Shown here piece by piece: positions 25,677 to 35,396 of a stretch of 64,000 nt of DNA; the stretch's first letter is position 1, and each line of letters opens with the position of its first letter. The position numbers were made by a program, and so were the translations under genes. Below the pieces are notes generated by a model that was not told the DNA's origin, made no database searches, and saw nothing but the letters and a program-made list of their open reading frames with translations. Source of the stretch: Planctomycetia bacterium (lineage in GTDB: Bacteria > Planctomycetota > Planctomycetia > Pirellulales > Thermoguttaceae); assembly GCA_030537455.1 (NCBI GenBank), contig JAUNMR010000018.1, forward strand, positions 1-64,000, in the 5' to 3' direction.

Positions 25677-27188
25677 ATGCAATACCGTCTTTTAGCGTGT
25701 CTTTTGACGTCAACGCTTCTGACCTTCGCTTCCGCGCGTGCAGACGACGCCCTTGACAGTCTTCCTCCGGTTGCGTCAGAACTGCGCGCGAAGGTCGTCG
25801 ACTATATGCGCGCTGCCGCCACGATCGAATGGACGCCAGCGGAAGACATTCCTTATTGGACTTCTTCTCAAAATTTTACCTTCAAAAAGGGCGAAACGTA
25901 CTACGGTATTCCGTATACACAGTTCTCTCGTAATAACAATCTGGATTCCTTCAAAAGCCAACTTAAGGACGTCGACGGAGTCCAAACGTACGTCGGTCCG
26001 AGCGCTTTTGACTCCTATTGGGGGTCGGACTGTTCCGCGTCAGTGTCTAACGCGTGGAAACAAGCGGATCCAAATTACCCCGCGCTACTGACAAGACGCT
26101 TGATTCCCGACCGTCCAAAGGAGGTCGTTGCCGTTGGCGAGTACAAATGCAACTGCTATGACGACACACGTGTCGTTGTCAAGGAAAACGGCGCTGACGT
26201 CATGAAAAAAGCCTACGCCATGCTCCTCCCCGCCGACGCCGTTGTTATGCACTACGACTACGACGGTCATATCATGCTCGTCATGAAGAACGAACCGGAA
26301 AAGGAACGGCTCTTTATCTGCGACCAGACCGGTTGCTCCAATGGGACTCCGCGTGGTCAAAACGGTCGTTCGACCTTCCGCGTCGACTGCGAGTATAGCT
26401 ACGATCAACTCCTCGAATCCGGGTATATTCCCATAGCGTTAAAGAAGATCGACGACGCCACATACGAACGCCAACTCTTTAACGGCGAAAACCTCGACGG
26501 TTGGACGGTTTGCGTTGCCGGCGAGGAATTGGGTCAGGATTCCCAGGGAGTCTTTTCAGTTAAAGACGGCGTACTGCGCGTGAGCGGTGAGAAATATGGC
26601 GGTATTATGACGACGGAGTCTTTTGGTAATTATCGTCTCACGGTGGAATTTAAATGGGGCGAAAAGACCTGGGGACGCCGCGAAGGCAAGGCGCGTGACT
26701 CCGGTATTCTCATTCACTCCTTTGGCGAGCAGAACGCCTTTGGAGGAGTCTGGGCTAAATCGGTGGAAGCGAACCTTTTAGAAGGCGGTCTGGGCGACTT
26801 CTGGATTGTCGGCGCTCAGGGGGACGACGTCGTAGCGTCGTGTAATGTCGTTGAGCGAAACGGCAAACGCCTATTTGTTCGTAATGGCGGAACGAAGGTT
26901 GAAATCGACGATAATAGCGACGGCGCCTTCCAGTGGTTTGGTCATGACCCAGATTGGCAAGACGTTTCCGGGTACCGCGGACGCTACGATTTTGATCGTC
27001 CGAACGATTGGAATGAAATGGTTATTTACGCCATGGGTAATCGTATGGACGTCTATCTCAATGGCAAACTCGTCAATAGTATCGACGGCTTCCACCAGAA
27101 CGAAGGCAAGATTCAACTACAATCGGAAGGGGCAGAAATACTCTTTCGCCGCGTCGCCTTGCGCCCCTGGAACGAATCGCTCGATTAA
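25677..27188 (+). CDS. Secreted fusion of a Cys-peptidase-like domain and a DUF1080 domain
   Basis: A 503-residue exported protein. The signal peptide covers residues 1-22 (end ASARA). Residues about 35-255 hold WGSDCSASVSNAW (Cys119) and YDGHIMLV (His198), the order and spacing expected for an NlpC/P60 or amidase-like cysteine hydrolase. Residues about 262-503 are DUF1080 (3-keto-disaccharide hydrolase): LFNGENLDGW, SFGNYRLTVEFKWG, RDSGILIH, WNEMVIYAMGNRMDVYLNGK. DUF1080 proteins bind or cleave glycosides and are abundant in planctomycetes; fusion to a Cys-hydrolase-like domain is unusual. AAAGGA precedes ATG 25677. The gene stands alone between a decayed region and the tRNA. Confidence 0.75.
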   Translation: MQYRLLACLLTSTLLTFASARADDALDSLPPVASELRAKVVDYMRAAATIEWTPAEDIPYWTSSQNFTFKKGETYYGIPYTQFSRNNNLDSFKSQLKDVDGVQTYVGPSAFDSYWGSDCSASVSNAWKQADPNYPALLTRRLIPDRPKEVVAVGEYKCNCYDDTRVVVKENGADVMKKAYAMLLPADAVVMHYDYDGHIMLVMKNEPEKERLFICDQTGCSNGTPRGQNGRSTFRVDCEYSYDQLLESGYIPIALKKIDDATYERQLFNGENLDGWTVCVAGEELGQDSQGVFSVKDGVLRVSGEKYGGIMTTESFGNYRLTVEFKWGEKTWGRREGKARDSGILIHSFGEQNAFGGVWAKSVEANLLEGGLGDFWIVGAQGDDVVASCNVVERNGKRLFVRNGGTKVEIDDNSDGAFQWFGHDPDWQDVSGYRGRYDFDRPNDWNEMVIYAMGNRMDVYLNGKLVNSIDGFHQNEGKIQLQSEGAEILFRRVALRPWNESLD

Positions 27189-27312
27189 TTTCGCGTAAGC
27201 GCCAAGTGAATAACCTGGACTTAGCGTCGTCTCAGTAGCGATTGAGCATAGTTCCCTAAACGCCACATCGCACGCATCGTCGAACGAGTCACAGACGACA
27301 TAATCGCAAATG

Positions 27313-27350
27313 AAAAAGGTCGCCTCCTTAAAACGGAGACGACCTTTTTT
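27313..27350. terminator. Bidirectional terminator after tRNA-Leu
   Basis: AAAAAGGTCGcCTCC pairs with GGAGaCGACCTTTTTT (27313-27350), a long stem with one mismatch. On the minus strand it directly follows tRNA-Leu. Confidence 0.8.
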
Positions 27351-27359
27351 GTTTGACAG

Positions 27360-27443
27360 TGCGGGTAAGAGGACTTGAACCTCCACGAGCGTGCGCTCAT
27401 CAGAACCTAAATCTGACGTGTCTGCCAATTCCACCATACCCGC
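27360..27443 (-). tRNA. tRNA-Leu (anticodon UAG)
   Basis: An 84-nt tRNA on the minus strand. Acceptor GCGGGTA pairs with TACCCGC, discriminator A, no encoded CCA. The anticodon arm TCAGA-TTTAGGT-TCTGA gives anticodon TAG. There is a long variable arm (GAGCGCACGCTC) and a T arm with GGTTCAAGTCC. The long variable arm and anticodon agree on leucine. The missing CCA would be added by the CCA-adding enzyme, encoded 2.5 kb away. Confidence 0.95.
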
Positions 27444-27478
27444 AGACACATTCACTCAACTCAATGAGCATACGGCTT

Positions 27479-27506
27479 ATTTTAGCACAACCGCGATACG
27501 CCGCAA
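27479..27506 (-). promoter_or_regulatory. Candidate promoter of tRNA-Leu
   Basis: On the minus strand TTGCGG (27506-27501), spacer 16, TAAAAT (27484-27479), about 35 nt upstream of the tRNA 5' end. The -35 matches 3/6 only. Confidence 0.42.
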
Positions 27507-27562
27507 GTCGTCGAATGAAAAAAATCGGAATTTTCCTTATTCTCGTGCGTCGAACCAGCGTG

Positions 27563-28246
27563 CTATCGTTGCATGAGCAGGACAACAAGCACAGCAATGA
27601 GCGCGACTATGACAGCGCATAGTATTATGATCGTAATGAGGTTCCTCGTGAGCTTTTTGTTATGGTTACGCGTTCTTCTTAACCGCTCTGTGAGCTCCGC
27701 ACTATACTGAAACTCCTTTCCCAAGCGCCCAGAATTTTGAGCGGAATCGTATTGTCCCGTAACGTCTTGCGGAATAACAATTTTTTCAAGTTCCGGAAAG
27801 ACGTCGCCCGCGCGTTCCCACCGCTCCCATCCGTTTCGGCACACGAGCATATCGGGCAAAATACGCACTTCCTCGATCCATTCGCGGAAATAAGCGCTTG
27901 TCGCGGGACCATACTCCTGGTTATCGAGGGTTCTAACGTACCAGAGCGCTTCGGGATCGTCTAGAGGATCCTCGTCATACGGGCGCGTATTGCCAGGGGT
28001 AGGATCTGGCGCCGGTGGCGTCAGGGCGTTGTCGTCATTTAGCGGCGTTTTTACAGGCGCTTCAGCCACGTGTGTCGGCTCCTGAGGCAAACGTTCAGCA
28101 GTCGGCAGTTTATCGGTCGCCACGCCGTCTGTTTTATCAGGGATTCTCATCCTGACTTTGCACTGTGGACAAATACCTCTCTTACCGGCCTGCTCCTCTT
28201 TCACATGGAGCTTATGTCCATTTGGACAATAAAAACGAATACCCAT
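27563..28246 (-). CDS. Zinc-ribbon and GYF_2 domain membrane protein
   Basis: A 227-residue protein. The N-terminal ribbon has C7, H11, C26 and C29 (FYCPNGHKLHV then GICPQCK). A Pro-rich linker follows. A GYF_2 domain spans about 102-150 (WYVRTLDNQEYGPATSAYFREW). One C-terminal transmembrane segment covers about 203-224, leaving the rest in the cytoplasm. This ribbon-GYF-membrane layout is common in planctomycetes, and the role is unknown; GYF domains usually bind proline-rich peptides. ATG 28246 has GAGG 6 nt upstream, and MGIRFYCP matches the expected start. Confidence 0.8.
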   Translation of the reverse strand: MGIRFYCPNGHKLHVKEEQAGKRGICPQCKVRMRIPDKTDGVATDKLPTAERLPQEPTHVAEAPVKTPLNDDNALTPPAPDPTPGNTRPYDEDPLDDPEALWYVRTLDNQEYGPATSAYFREWIEEVRILPDMLVCRNGWERWERAGDVFPELEKIVIPQDVTGQYDSAQNSGRLGKEFQYSAELTERLRRTRNHNKKLTRNLITIIILCAVIVALIAVLVVLLMQR

Positions 28247-28412
28247 TGGGAACCTCGATGAACACCGTACAACGACGTGACTCATTAAAACGCCACGTCG
28301 TCATTATACGGTTTTCGTTTAACTAATAAAAGAGCGCCGCCTGAAAAAGGCGTCAAGTTCATCGTCAATTATCAAACACAGCGTACGTCTGTAACGCGTT
28401 GCCTTACGACGT

Positions 28413-29570
28413 TCAAATATCGATCCAACGCTCCTCTTTGGCGCTTTGAATAACAGCGTCGCAGACCTTTTGCGTTCGTGCGGCGTCTTTGATAGTGGGA
28501 ACCGGATAGACAGGCTGACGACCAGCGACCTCCAAGAGGAAGTCCGCGAGCTGGTTAATGAAATAATGCTCGTAACCAATGACCGTACCGGGCACCCAGT
28601 AATGATCCATGTAAGGATGTTCGGAATTGGTGACAAGGATCTTTTGCCAACCGGTGAGATGATCTTCCACCTTCTTGCCGGTTTCGGGGTCGGCGTAACG
28701 GAAGAATTGAAGATATTCAGGCTCTTCCAAGTTGAAATAGCATGCGCCGTTTTCGCCGTTCATCTCCATGGTATTGAAGTTTTTACGTCCACGGGCGTAA
28801 CGCGAGCTTTCAAAGACGCCCAAAGAACCGTTCTGGAATTGCGCCATGAACATGCAGGCGTCGTCAATAGTAATCGGAGTGGCTTTTCCAGTAACGGCGT
28901 CGGCGCGCTCTTTAATGAAGATTTCCGTGTGAGCACAAACGCGACTAATGGGACCGTTGAGCCATTCAGCACAGTCGATGGAGTGTGCGAGCAAGTCGCC
29001 GGTAACGCCGCTTCCCGCTACGTTGGCGTCCAAACGCCACAACGAGGCGCCGCCGACGGGCACCTTCTTACTGATCGTGTAGTCCTGATTGTACGTCGCG
29101 CGATAATGGAAGGGTCGACCGATTCGATTCTCGTCAACGAGTTGCTTGAATAACGCAATGGAGGGATTGCGACGATAGCAGAACGACACGCATGTGGGAA
29201 CGCCAGCGGCTTCTACAGCGTCGACCATCTCTTGTGCCTGGGCATAGCTCATAGCCAAGGGTTTTTCACAGATGATCATCTTACCTGCCTTAGCGGCTTC
29301 AATGACCATGTCCTTGTGCATAAAGTTTGGCGTCACCACGTCGATAATATCGATATCGTCGCGCTCAATGACCTTATGCCAATCGGTTTCAATAGATTCG
29401 TACCCCCACGCGCGCTGGAATTTTTCGAGATTCTCACGATTGCGCGCGTAACAACACTTAAGGACGAGCTCAAAGGGCAGATCGAAAAAATGCCCGACTT
29501 GATTAAACGCATTTGAGTGCGTTCGCCCCATAAAACCGGATCCCAACATTCCGACATTGAGCGTCTTCAT
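28413..29570 (-). CDS. Gfo/Idh/MocA family oxidoreductase
   Basis: A 385-residue NAD(P)-dependent dehydrogenase-like protein. The Rossmann start reads VGMLGSGFMGRTHSNAF (6-22), and EKPLAMSYAQAQEM (about 99-112) carries the conserved EKP. The C-terminal alpha/beta domain has AGSGVTGDLLAHSID with the catalytic Asp/His pair. No signal peptide, so cytoplasmic. The family oxidises sugars, inositol or related polyols; the actual substrate is not evident. AAAGGA lies upstream. It is a single gene, 375 bases from the divergent cca gene. Confidence 0.9.
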   Translation of the reverse strand: MKTLNVGMLGSGFMGRTHSNAFNQVGHFFDLPFELVLKCCYARNRENLEKFQRAWGYESIETDWHKVIERDDIDIIDVVTPNFMHKDMVIEAAKAGKMIICEKPLAMSYAQAQEMVDAVEAAGVPTCVSFCYRRNPSIALFKQLVDENRIGRPFHYRATYNQDYTISKKVPVGGASLWRLDANVAGSGVTGDLLAHSIDCAEWLNGPISRVCAHTEIFIKERADAVTGKATPITIDDACMFMAQFQNGSLGVFESSRYARGRKNFNTMEMNGENGACYFNLEEPEYLQFFRYADPETGKKVEDHLTGWQKILVTNSEHPYMDHYWVPGTVIGYEHYFINQLADFLLEVAGRQPVYPVPTIKDAARTQKVCDAVIQSAKEERWIDI

Positions 29571-29944
29571 GATTCGCTATCCTTTCGCATGAATAAGATT
29601 ATTTGGCAGTTCGCCACGAGACGTATGCACTGACGCGTACGGCGCTCCTGGTCACAGACGAAATGAGGCTCACACGCCATGGTCTAAGCCATACTTTCCG
29701 CCTTTTTATTTTAGCATAACGGAAGATTCTTATAAATTCAAGAGTCCCATTCACCGGAAAGCTCAAGTGAAATGGAACAGCACGCCGCTTTAGCCAAGAT
29801 TCGTAGAATATCGCATTCATTGACGTCATAAATGTCTTTTAGTAAAATAACAGATGAAACAAATATTACACCTGTGACGCTGACGCTCTGTGTATAATCG
29901 TTTGAGACACAGCTGTTACACTACCTCATGACGCCCAATCGAAA
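29571..29944. other. 374-base divergent gap
   Basis: Between the Gfo/Idh/MocA gene and cca. A TATAAT at 29893-29898 is the only strong hexamer; no convincing -35 sits 16-18 nt before it. No gene or repeat was seen. A 76-codon minus-strand frame here is low in coding character. Confidence 0.4.
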
Positions 29945-31390
29945 ATGACCCAATTACCACCTAAGGTTGTACGAATCATTCAACTTCTTGAAAAAGGAGG
30001 CGCAAAGGACGTGTTAATCGTCGGCGGCTATGTTCGCGATTTACTTCTAAACGCTCCTTCAAAAGACGTTGATATTGAGGTCTATGGCCTATCGTACGAA
30101 CAGATCAAGGCGATATTAGCGCCTCATTTTCACGTAAATTTTGTCGGTCAATCGTTTGGCGTTCTTAAAGTCGACCAGCTTATCGACGTGGCTTTGCCGC
30201 GTCGTGAATCTAAATCAGGAATCGGTCACAAAGGTTTTAAAATAGACAATTCCCCTAACGTGACCTACGAAGAAGCGTTTGCACGTCGTGACTTTACGAT
30301 TAATGCAATTGGAATGCGTCTGGACGGTTCTTTTTGCGACCCGTACAATGGTATTGAGGATATCAAACGTAAGACGCTACGCGCGACAAGTTCCGCTTTC
30401 AAGGACGACCCGTTACGCGTGCTACGCGGTATGCAAATGGCTGCGCGCTTTGGGTTTACTATGGATCAAACAACGATCCAGTACTGTCGACAAGTTTTTA
30501 ATGAATTCTCGACTCTTTCTCCTGAGCGTATTTACGGTGAATGGGAGAAATGGGCGCTCAAGGGCGAACATCCGGAACTTGGGCTGGAAGTTTTGCTTGA
30601 AACCGGTTGGATTCAGGGCTTTCCCTATTTAGCCGCGCTTGTTAATTGTCCACAAAACCCAGAATATCACCCGGAAGGAGACGTGTGGACGCATACGCTT
30701 GGCGTTTGTCGTGAAGCGGCGGTTCTTCTACGGGAATATCCGCGAAAGTTAAGTAACGAAGAGCGTCTCGCTGTCATGTTTGCAGCGCTGTGTCATGACT
30801 TCGGCAAACCAGTGGTCGCCTGTCGTGATGAAACTGGCGCGTTGCGTTCACATGGTCATGCGGAAATCGGCGCTCCAATGGCTGAAGAATTCCTCCTTAA
30901 TATGAGGGCGCCGTTACGAGTCGCAGCGTTAACACGCGCGCTGGTTGCCGAACATATGACTTGCAACTCACACTCCACGCTGGTTAGCGCTAGCGCAGTT
31001 CGACGTCTGGCGAAGCGACTTGAACCCGCTAATATTAAGCTTTTATCGCTTCTATGTCAGGCCGACGCCTTGGGTTGTGGAGCGCCGATGCGATATATAG
31101 ACGGGGTAGTTGACGCCCACGACTGGACCCCAGACGAATTACGCGCGGCGCTCAAATCCGGCGCTGTACGTTTCTACTGCAATAACTGGCTAGACGTTGC
31201 GAGTGAACTAGATTTAGTTGAAAAATCGCCCAAACCCATCTTGCAAGGTCGTTATCTGCTTCCACTGGGCATAAAGCCCGGCGCACAGATAGGCAAAATC
31301 CTTAACGTCGCCTTTGAAGCGCAACTTGACGGATTATTCGACAACGTAGAAGACGGAATCGAATACCTGCGAGACAATAGCGTCATTTGA
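29945..31390 (+). CDS. cca: CCA-adding tRNA nucleotidyltransferase with HD domain
   Basis: A 481-residue class II nucleotidyltransferase. The N-terminal catalytic part has IVGGYVRDLLL (25-35), DVDIEVYG with the two metal-binding Asp (42-49) and RRDFTINAIG (about 117-126). The neck has DDPLRVLRGMQMAARFGF. From about residue 240 there is an HD phosphohydrolase-type domain (CHDFGKP, about 281-287). It repairs and builds the 3' CCA end of tRNAs, which agrees with the CCA-less tRNA-Leu nearby. No clear Shine-Dalgarno sequence precedes ATG 29945. A protein kinase gene follows after 132 bases. Confidence 0.92.
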   Translation: MTQLPPKVVRIIQLLEKGGAKDVLIVGGYVRDLLLNAPSKDVDIEVYGLSYEQIKAILAPHFHVNFVGQSFGVLKVDQLIDVALPRRESKSGIGHKGFKIDNSPNVTYEEAFARRDFTINAIGMRLDGSFCDPYNGIEDIKRKTLRATSSAFKDDPLRVLRGMQMAARFGFTMDQTTIQYCRQVFNEFSTLSPERIYGEWEKWALKGEHPELGLEVLLETGWIQGFPYLAALVNCPQNPEYHPEGDVWTHTLGVCREAAVLLREYPRKLSNEERLAVMFAALCHDFGKPVVACRDETGALRSHGHAEIGAPMAEEFLLNMRAPLRVAALTRALVAEHMTCNSHSTLVSASAVRRLAKRLEPANIKLLSLLCQADALGCGAPMRYIDGVVDAHDWTPDELRAALKSGAVRFYCNNWLDVASELDLVEKSPKPILQGRYLLPLGIKPGAQIGKILNVAFEAQLDGLFDNVEDGIEYLRDNSVI

Positions 31391-31522
31391 TATCGCCTTA
31401 AGGGATCCCTCATGGTCATACTTATGTCGCCAAGCGGATTCCTTGTTTCTCCTCCCCTGAGAACAGGTGATAAATACCATTTTTAGCGTCACGACCCTTC
31501 TAGGCGCAGTGAGGCAACTGCC

Positions 31523-33283
31523 ATGGCAACGCTCACAACAGACGAATTCCTTGACTACCTCAAACGTAGCGAACTACTCGAAGGCGCAGAATACGACGCC
31601 GTGCTCACTTCGCTACGTCAGGAAGCGCCCTATCTTTTCAACGACGCGTCCCAATTAGCTACGGAACTGACCAAACGAAACTATCTTACAAGTTGGCACG
31701 TTCGTCAGCTCATGAAGCGGAAGTATAAAGGGTTCTATCTTCGCCAATATCGCATTTTAGGTCACCTTGGCTCCGGGGGAATGAGCGCCGTCTACCTTGC
31801 GGAACACACCGTGATGAAACGTCGTGTCGCGATTAAAGTACTACCAAAGCGACGTTTAAATCCGGTTTACCTCGACCGATTTGCTCGTGAAGCACAGGCA
31901 ATTGCCTCACTAGATTCCACTCACGTAGTTCGCGCCTACGACGTCGACCGCTTCGAGGACGTGCACTATATTGTCATGGAGTACTTCGAAGGTCAGAATC
32001 TTCGTCAGTTAGTTGACAAAGAAGGACCTCTGGCGTTCGAAGACGCCGTTAACTATATTCGCCAAGCGGCCTTGGGTCTTGCTGACGCACATAAAAGCGG
32101 TATCGTTCACCGGGACGTTAAACCGGAAAATATCGTCGTCGACGAACATGAGTTCGTGAAAATTCTCGACCTCGGTTTAGCGCTCCTAGATGAAAACGCG
32201 TTTGCACTCAACGGCACTGCTGTGGACGAAGATAAAATCCTCGGAACTGCCGATTACCTTGCCCCTGAACAAGCGCTCGACAGCCACAACGTTGACGCTC
32301 GCGCCGATATTTATGGTCTGGGCGCCACACTCTATTTCTGTCTGACAGGTCATCCTCCCTTTCCAACAGGCTCGATTTCAGAACGTCTGTTGGCACATCA
32401 GCGTAAGGAACCGGAAAGCGTCTTTAAAGAACGCCCCGACGCCCCCGTCGATTTGGTCGAAATCTGCGCCAAAATGATGGCGAAAAAGCCAGAAGACCGC
32501 GTACAGTCGGCTCGTCAAGTCGCCGACGTCATGAAAGAATGGCTCATCGTCAAAGGGTTTGCCAATCGTTACGACTTTGCTTACGATAAAAACTCAACAA
32601 TCAACGCCGAGGATATCGACCAGTTTACTAGTGATTCTAATGCGGAAGAACGTTTCTTGACAAGCGCTTACTCCGACAGCGCAACCGAACCGGGTTTTGC
32701 ACGTTCGGCGGAAAGTTTCCGTATGTCTGCAGCCGAACTAGCGGTTGCATCCTCTCGTCGTCAAGATAATGAAGTCGATCTTTATGACGCTTCGGAAAGC
32801 GGTGGATCGCTCTCGCACATTCATGCGTCTACCGACGTCCAACGACGTCCGACGTCCAGCGACAATCTTCTTCTCTCCAAAGAGACGGGACGTTCGCATA
32901 TAGCAGACCCGTTTGAGTTGGCGTTAAACGAAATCACCGATTCTTACAAATCGCAATCGTCAACAGAGTTGGCAACGCCAATCGTTGGCGCGTCGTCAGC
33001 AAGCGCAACTTTGCAGACAGTTGCAGTTGCGAGTCAGCCAGAGACAACTTCCACTCACTTAAGCGCCAATACCAGTCAACACGCCTCAGTCGCAAGCGGA
33101 GGCGCTCAGGCGTTGCAGGAACCGTCGAGAAACGCGCCACTCGACTCTGGCGATTCCCTACCAGAAACCGAATGGTATAAGCTTGTGCCCGTGTGGTTTT
33201 GGACAGTCGCGGTCGCCGGTTACGCCGCCGCTATCTTCATGGCGGGCGTGCTTTTTACCCTATTGCTACGCATTAATCAATAG
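31523..33283 (+). CDS. Hanks-type serine/threonine protein kinase with C-terminal membrane anchor
   Basis: A 586-residue kinase. Residues 1-75 are a helical region typical of planctomycete kinases. The kinase domain (76-345) has LGSGGMSAVY, K105 in VAIKVL, HRDVKPEN (Asp198), and DLG with Asp216 in place of DFG. GTADYLAPEQ follows in the activation segment. Residues 350-555 are Ser/Thr-rich and likely flexible, with many phosphorylation-prone sites. One transmembrane segment covers about 558-582, so the kinase faces the cytoplasm and has almost no outside domain. GAGG is 9 nt before the start. Confidence 0.92.
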   Translation: MATLTTDEFLDYLKRSELLEGAEYDAVLTSLRQEAPYLFNDASQLATELTKRNYLTSWHVRQLMKRKYKGFYLRQYRILGHLGSGGMSAVYLAEHTVMKRRVAIKVLPKRRLNPVYLDRFAREAQAIASLDSTHVVRAYDVDRFEDVHYIVMEYFEGQNLRQLVDKEGPLAFEDAVNYIRQAALGLADAHKSGIVHRDVKPENIVVDEHEFVKILDLGLALLDENAFALNGTAVDEDKILGTADYLAPEQALDSHNVDARADIYGLGATLYFCLTGHPPFPTGSISERLLAHQRKEPESVFKERPDAPVDLVEICAKMMAKKPEDRVQSARQVADVMKEWLIVKGFANRYDFAYDKNSTINAEDIDQFTSDSNAEERFLTSAYSDSATEPGFARSAESFRMSAAELAVASSRRQDNEVDLYDASESGGSLSHIHASTDVQRRPTSSDNLLLSKETGRSHIADPFELALNEITDSYKSQSSTELATPIVGASSASATLQTVAVASQPETTSTHLSANTSQHASVASGGAQALQEPSRNAPLDSGDSLPETEWYKLVPVWFWTVAVAGYAAAIFMAGVLFTLLLRINQ

Positions 33284-33307
33284 ACCTACAAAGGGGCGTC
33301 GTGTCGG

Positions 33308-35311
33308 CTAGTGAGAACGTCCGCCCTTGTTCTTGTCCTTTTGCTTTAAGTACATGCCTTCTTTAACTTGTAGATACCGCGGATTGTCAGCCTGTCCAGT
33401 TGCCTCGTAAAGAAAGCGGCTGGGTATGGTCGGTCTCATCTTGCCATATTTCATGCGTGACACGGCAAAGGAAAGCGTTAATCTTTCCTGTGCGCGCGTT
33501 ACACCGACATAACAGAGACGGCGTTCCTCTTCAACCGCTTGCTCTGTCATGTCTTCCAGAGAATGACTGTGCGGTAGTAAGCCTTCCTCCATACCGACCA
33601 TATAGACCTCTTTAAACTCCAAGCCCTTGGCGGCATGATAAGTCGTGAGCATAACAGCGTTTTCTTCACTACGTTTGTCCTGCTGAGAAGCAAAGTCAGC
33701 GCCGCCTAGGGACGTATCGTCTAAGAAGTCGCGCAGACTAGCGCCGGGATGCTCTTTCAGGTAGTACCCGGCCGCCTCGACCACTTCTTCAACGGAGCGA
33801 CGGCGCGCCTTACGCTCTTCCGGATCAGAGTACATCCGGTCGATCTCGTCCTGATAACGCGACGCCTCCAATAATTCCAGAATTGAATCGGGTGTAAATG
33901 AGGCGCGGAATCGTGCGGCTTGACGCTGTACGAGGGAGCGAAAATTCCCCACAGCGTCCTGAGTTTTGGCGTCAAGCGTGGCAAAAACCTCTGATTTTGA
34001 GTTCAAAGCGTCCCAAACAGGTCGTCCGTTTTTAACGGCATATTCTCGGAATTTTCCGAGCGTGGTAGAGCCTATATGCCGTGGTGGACAGTTTATAATG
34101 CGCAAAAGCGCCACGTCATTTTGAGGGCGAATTAAGACGTTTAACCACGAAATAACGTCTTTAATTTCTTTACGGTCAAAGAAGGATTGTCCGCCCACGA
34201 CTGTATACGGAATATTTTGCTCGCGCATCTGCATTTCAAAGGCACGAGGCTGTTGATTGGTACGAAAGAGAATCGCAAAATCCCTTGGGTTACATTTGCC
34301 GACGTCAATACGTTCTTTAATTGAACCGACAACTCGACTAGCTTCTTCTTCGCCGTCGGCACATTGTATAATTCTCGGTCTCACGCCAGCCAATGGCGAG
34401 CGTAAGTGCTTGGCATGTCGAGTTCTATTGAAATCAATGAGGCGATTGGCCCAGGTCAAAATTTCACTGGTAGAACGGTAATTATCTTCTAGTCGAACCA
34501 CCTTGGCGTCGGGCCAGTCTTTTTGGAAATTAAGAATATGTTGTACTTGCGCGCCGCGCCAACCGTAAATCGCCTGGTCGTCGTCACCCACCACACAGAG
34601 GTTTCGGTGTGGCGTCGCTAGACCGCGTACAATACGATATTGACTCATATTAGTGTCTTGATACTCGTCGATCAGGATGTGATCAAAGAGTTCAGATTCC
34701 GCCACAAGCGTTTCTGGATACTCTTTAAAGAGGTCTTCGGTCAGTAGTAGAATATCGTCGAAGTCGACAGCTCCTAAGTCGCGTAAACGCCGTTGATACG
34801 AGCCATAGGCTAACGCACATAGATAGTCTTTTGACGACTGTGCCGTCTCTTGAGCTGTGGAAGGTCGTATGCCGGCGGATTTCCAGGCGCCGACTTGCTT
34901 TAGGAAGTCTCCAGGTTTGATTGCGCCATTGGCAACCTTAACAGATTGTAAAACTTGTCGTGCAATCGACTCCTGATCGCCTCGATCGTAAATAGTAAAG
35001 AGATTAGGATAGCCCAAGTGGTGAATATTACGACGTAAAATACGCACACAATGGGAATGGAAAGTAGAAATCTCCGGACGTTTGGAATCAGCGCGTTTCG
35101 GTAGCAACGCGGAAACGCGCTCAAGCATTTCCCTGGCGGCTTTGTTCGTAAAGGTAACAGCCAGAATACGCTCCGGGGCAATCCCGCTTTTAATCAGTCT
35201 TGCGATACGATAAGTCACAACGCGCGTCTTACCAGTTCCCGCGCCGGCTAAAACCAGCAACGGTCCGCTTAATGTCTCCACCGCCTCTCGTTGTGACGCA
35301 TTCAGTGACAT
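33308..35311 (-). CDS. UvrD/PcrA-type ATP-dependent 3'-5' DNA helicase
   Basis: A 667-residue SF1A helicase. Motif I is LAGAGTGKT (21-29), motif Ia VTFTNKAAREM, motif II DEYQDTN (about 216), motif III GDDDQAIYGWRG, motif IV FRTNQQPR, motif V/VI TTYHAAKGLEF and VGVTRAQERL. It unwinds DNA in repair and replication. The length is slightly short of E. coli UvrD (720) and near PcrA, with a truncated C-terminal tail ending in Lys/Gly-rich sequence. Its end is 24 bases from the convergent kinase gene, with no clear terminator between them. Confidence 0.95.
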   Translation of the reverse strand: MSLNASQREAVETLSGPLLVLAGAGTGKTRVVTYRIARLIKSGIAPERILAVTFTNKAAREMLERVSALLPKRADSKRPEISTFHSHCVRILRRNIHHLGYPNLFTIYDRGDQESIARQVLQSVKVANGAIKPGDFLKQVGAWKSAGIRPSTAQETAQSSKDYLCALAYGSYQRRLRDLGAVDFDDILLLTEDLFKEYPETLVAESELFDHILIDEYQDTNMSQYRIVRGLATPHRNLCVVGDDDQAIYGWRGAQVQHILNFQKDWPDAKVVRLEDNYRSTSEILTWANRLIDFNRTRHAKHLRSPLAGVRPRIIQCADGEEEASRVVGSIKERIDVGKCNPRDFAILFRTNQQPRAFEMQMREQNIPYTVVGGQSFFDRKEIKDVISWLNVLIRPQNDVALLRIINCPPRHIGSTTLGKFREYAVKNGRPVWDALNSKSEVFATLDAKTQDAVGNFRSLVQRQAARFRASFTPDSILELLEASRYQDEIDRMYSDPEERKARRRSVEEVVEAAGYYLKEHPGASLRDFLDDTSLGGADFASQQDKRSEENAVMLTTYHAAKGLEFKEVYMVGMEEGLLPHSHSLEDMTEQAVEEERRLCYVGVTRAQERLTLSFAVSRMKYGKMRPTIPSRFLYEATGQADNPRYLQVKEGMYLKQKDKNKGGRSH

Positions 35312-35396
35312 TTAACGAACGCCCCAGGTCTTCTATCTTTGTAATCTATTGTTATTGAAAGAGTTGTATTATCCGTAAGCTGTAACCACAGGCGGA

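Noticed and set aside
29599-29829. 76-codon minus-strand frame in the gap before cca
   Set aside because: No ribosome binding site, no recognisable motif, Arg/Ser/Trp-rich product typical of non-coding frames.
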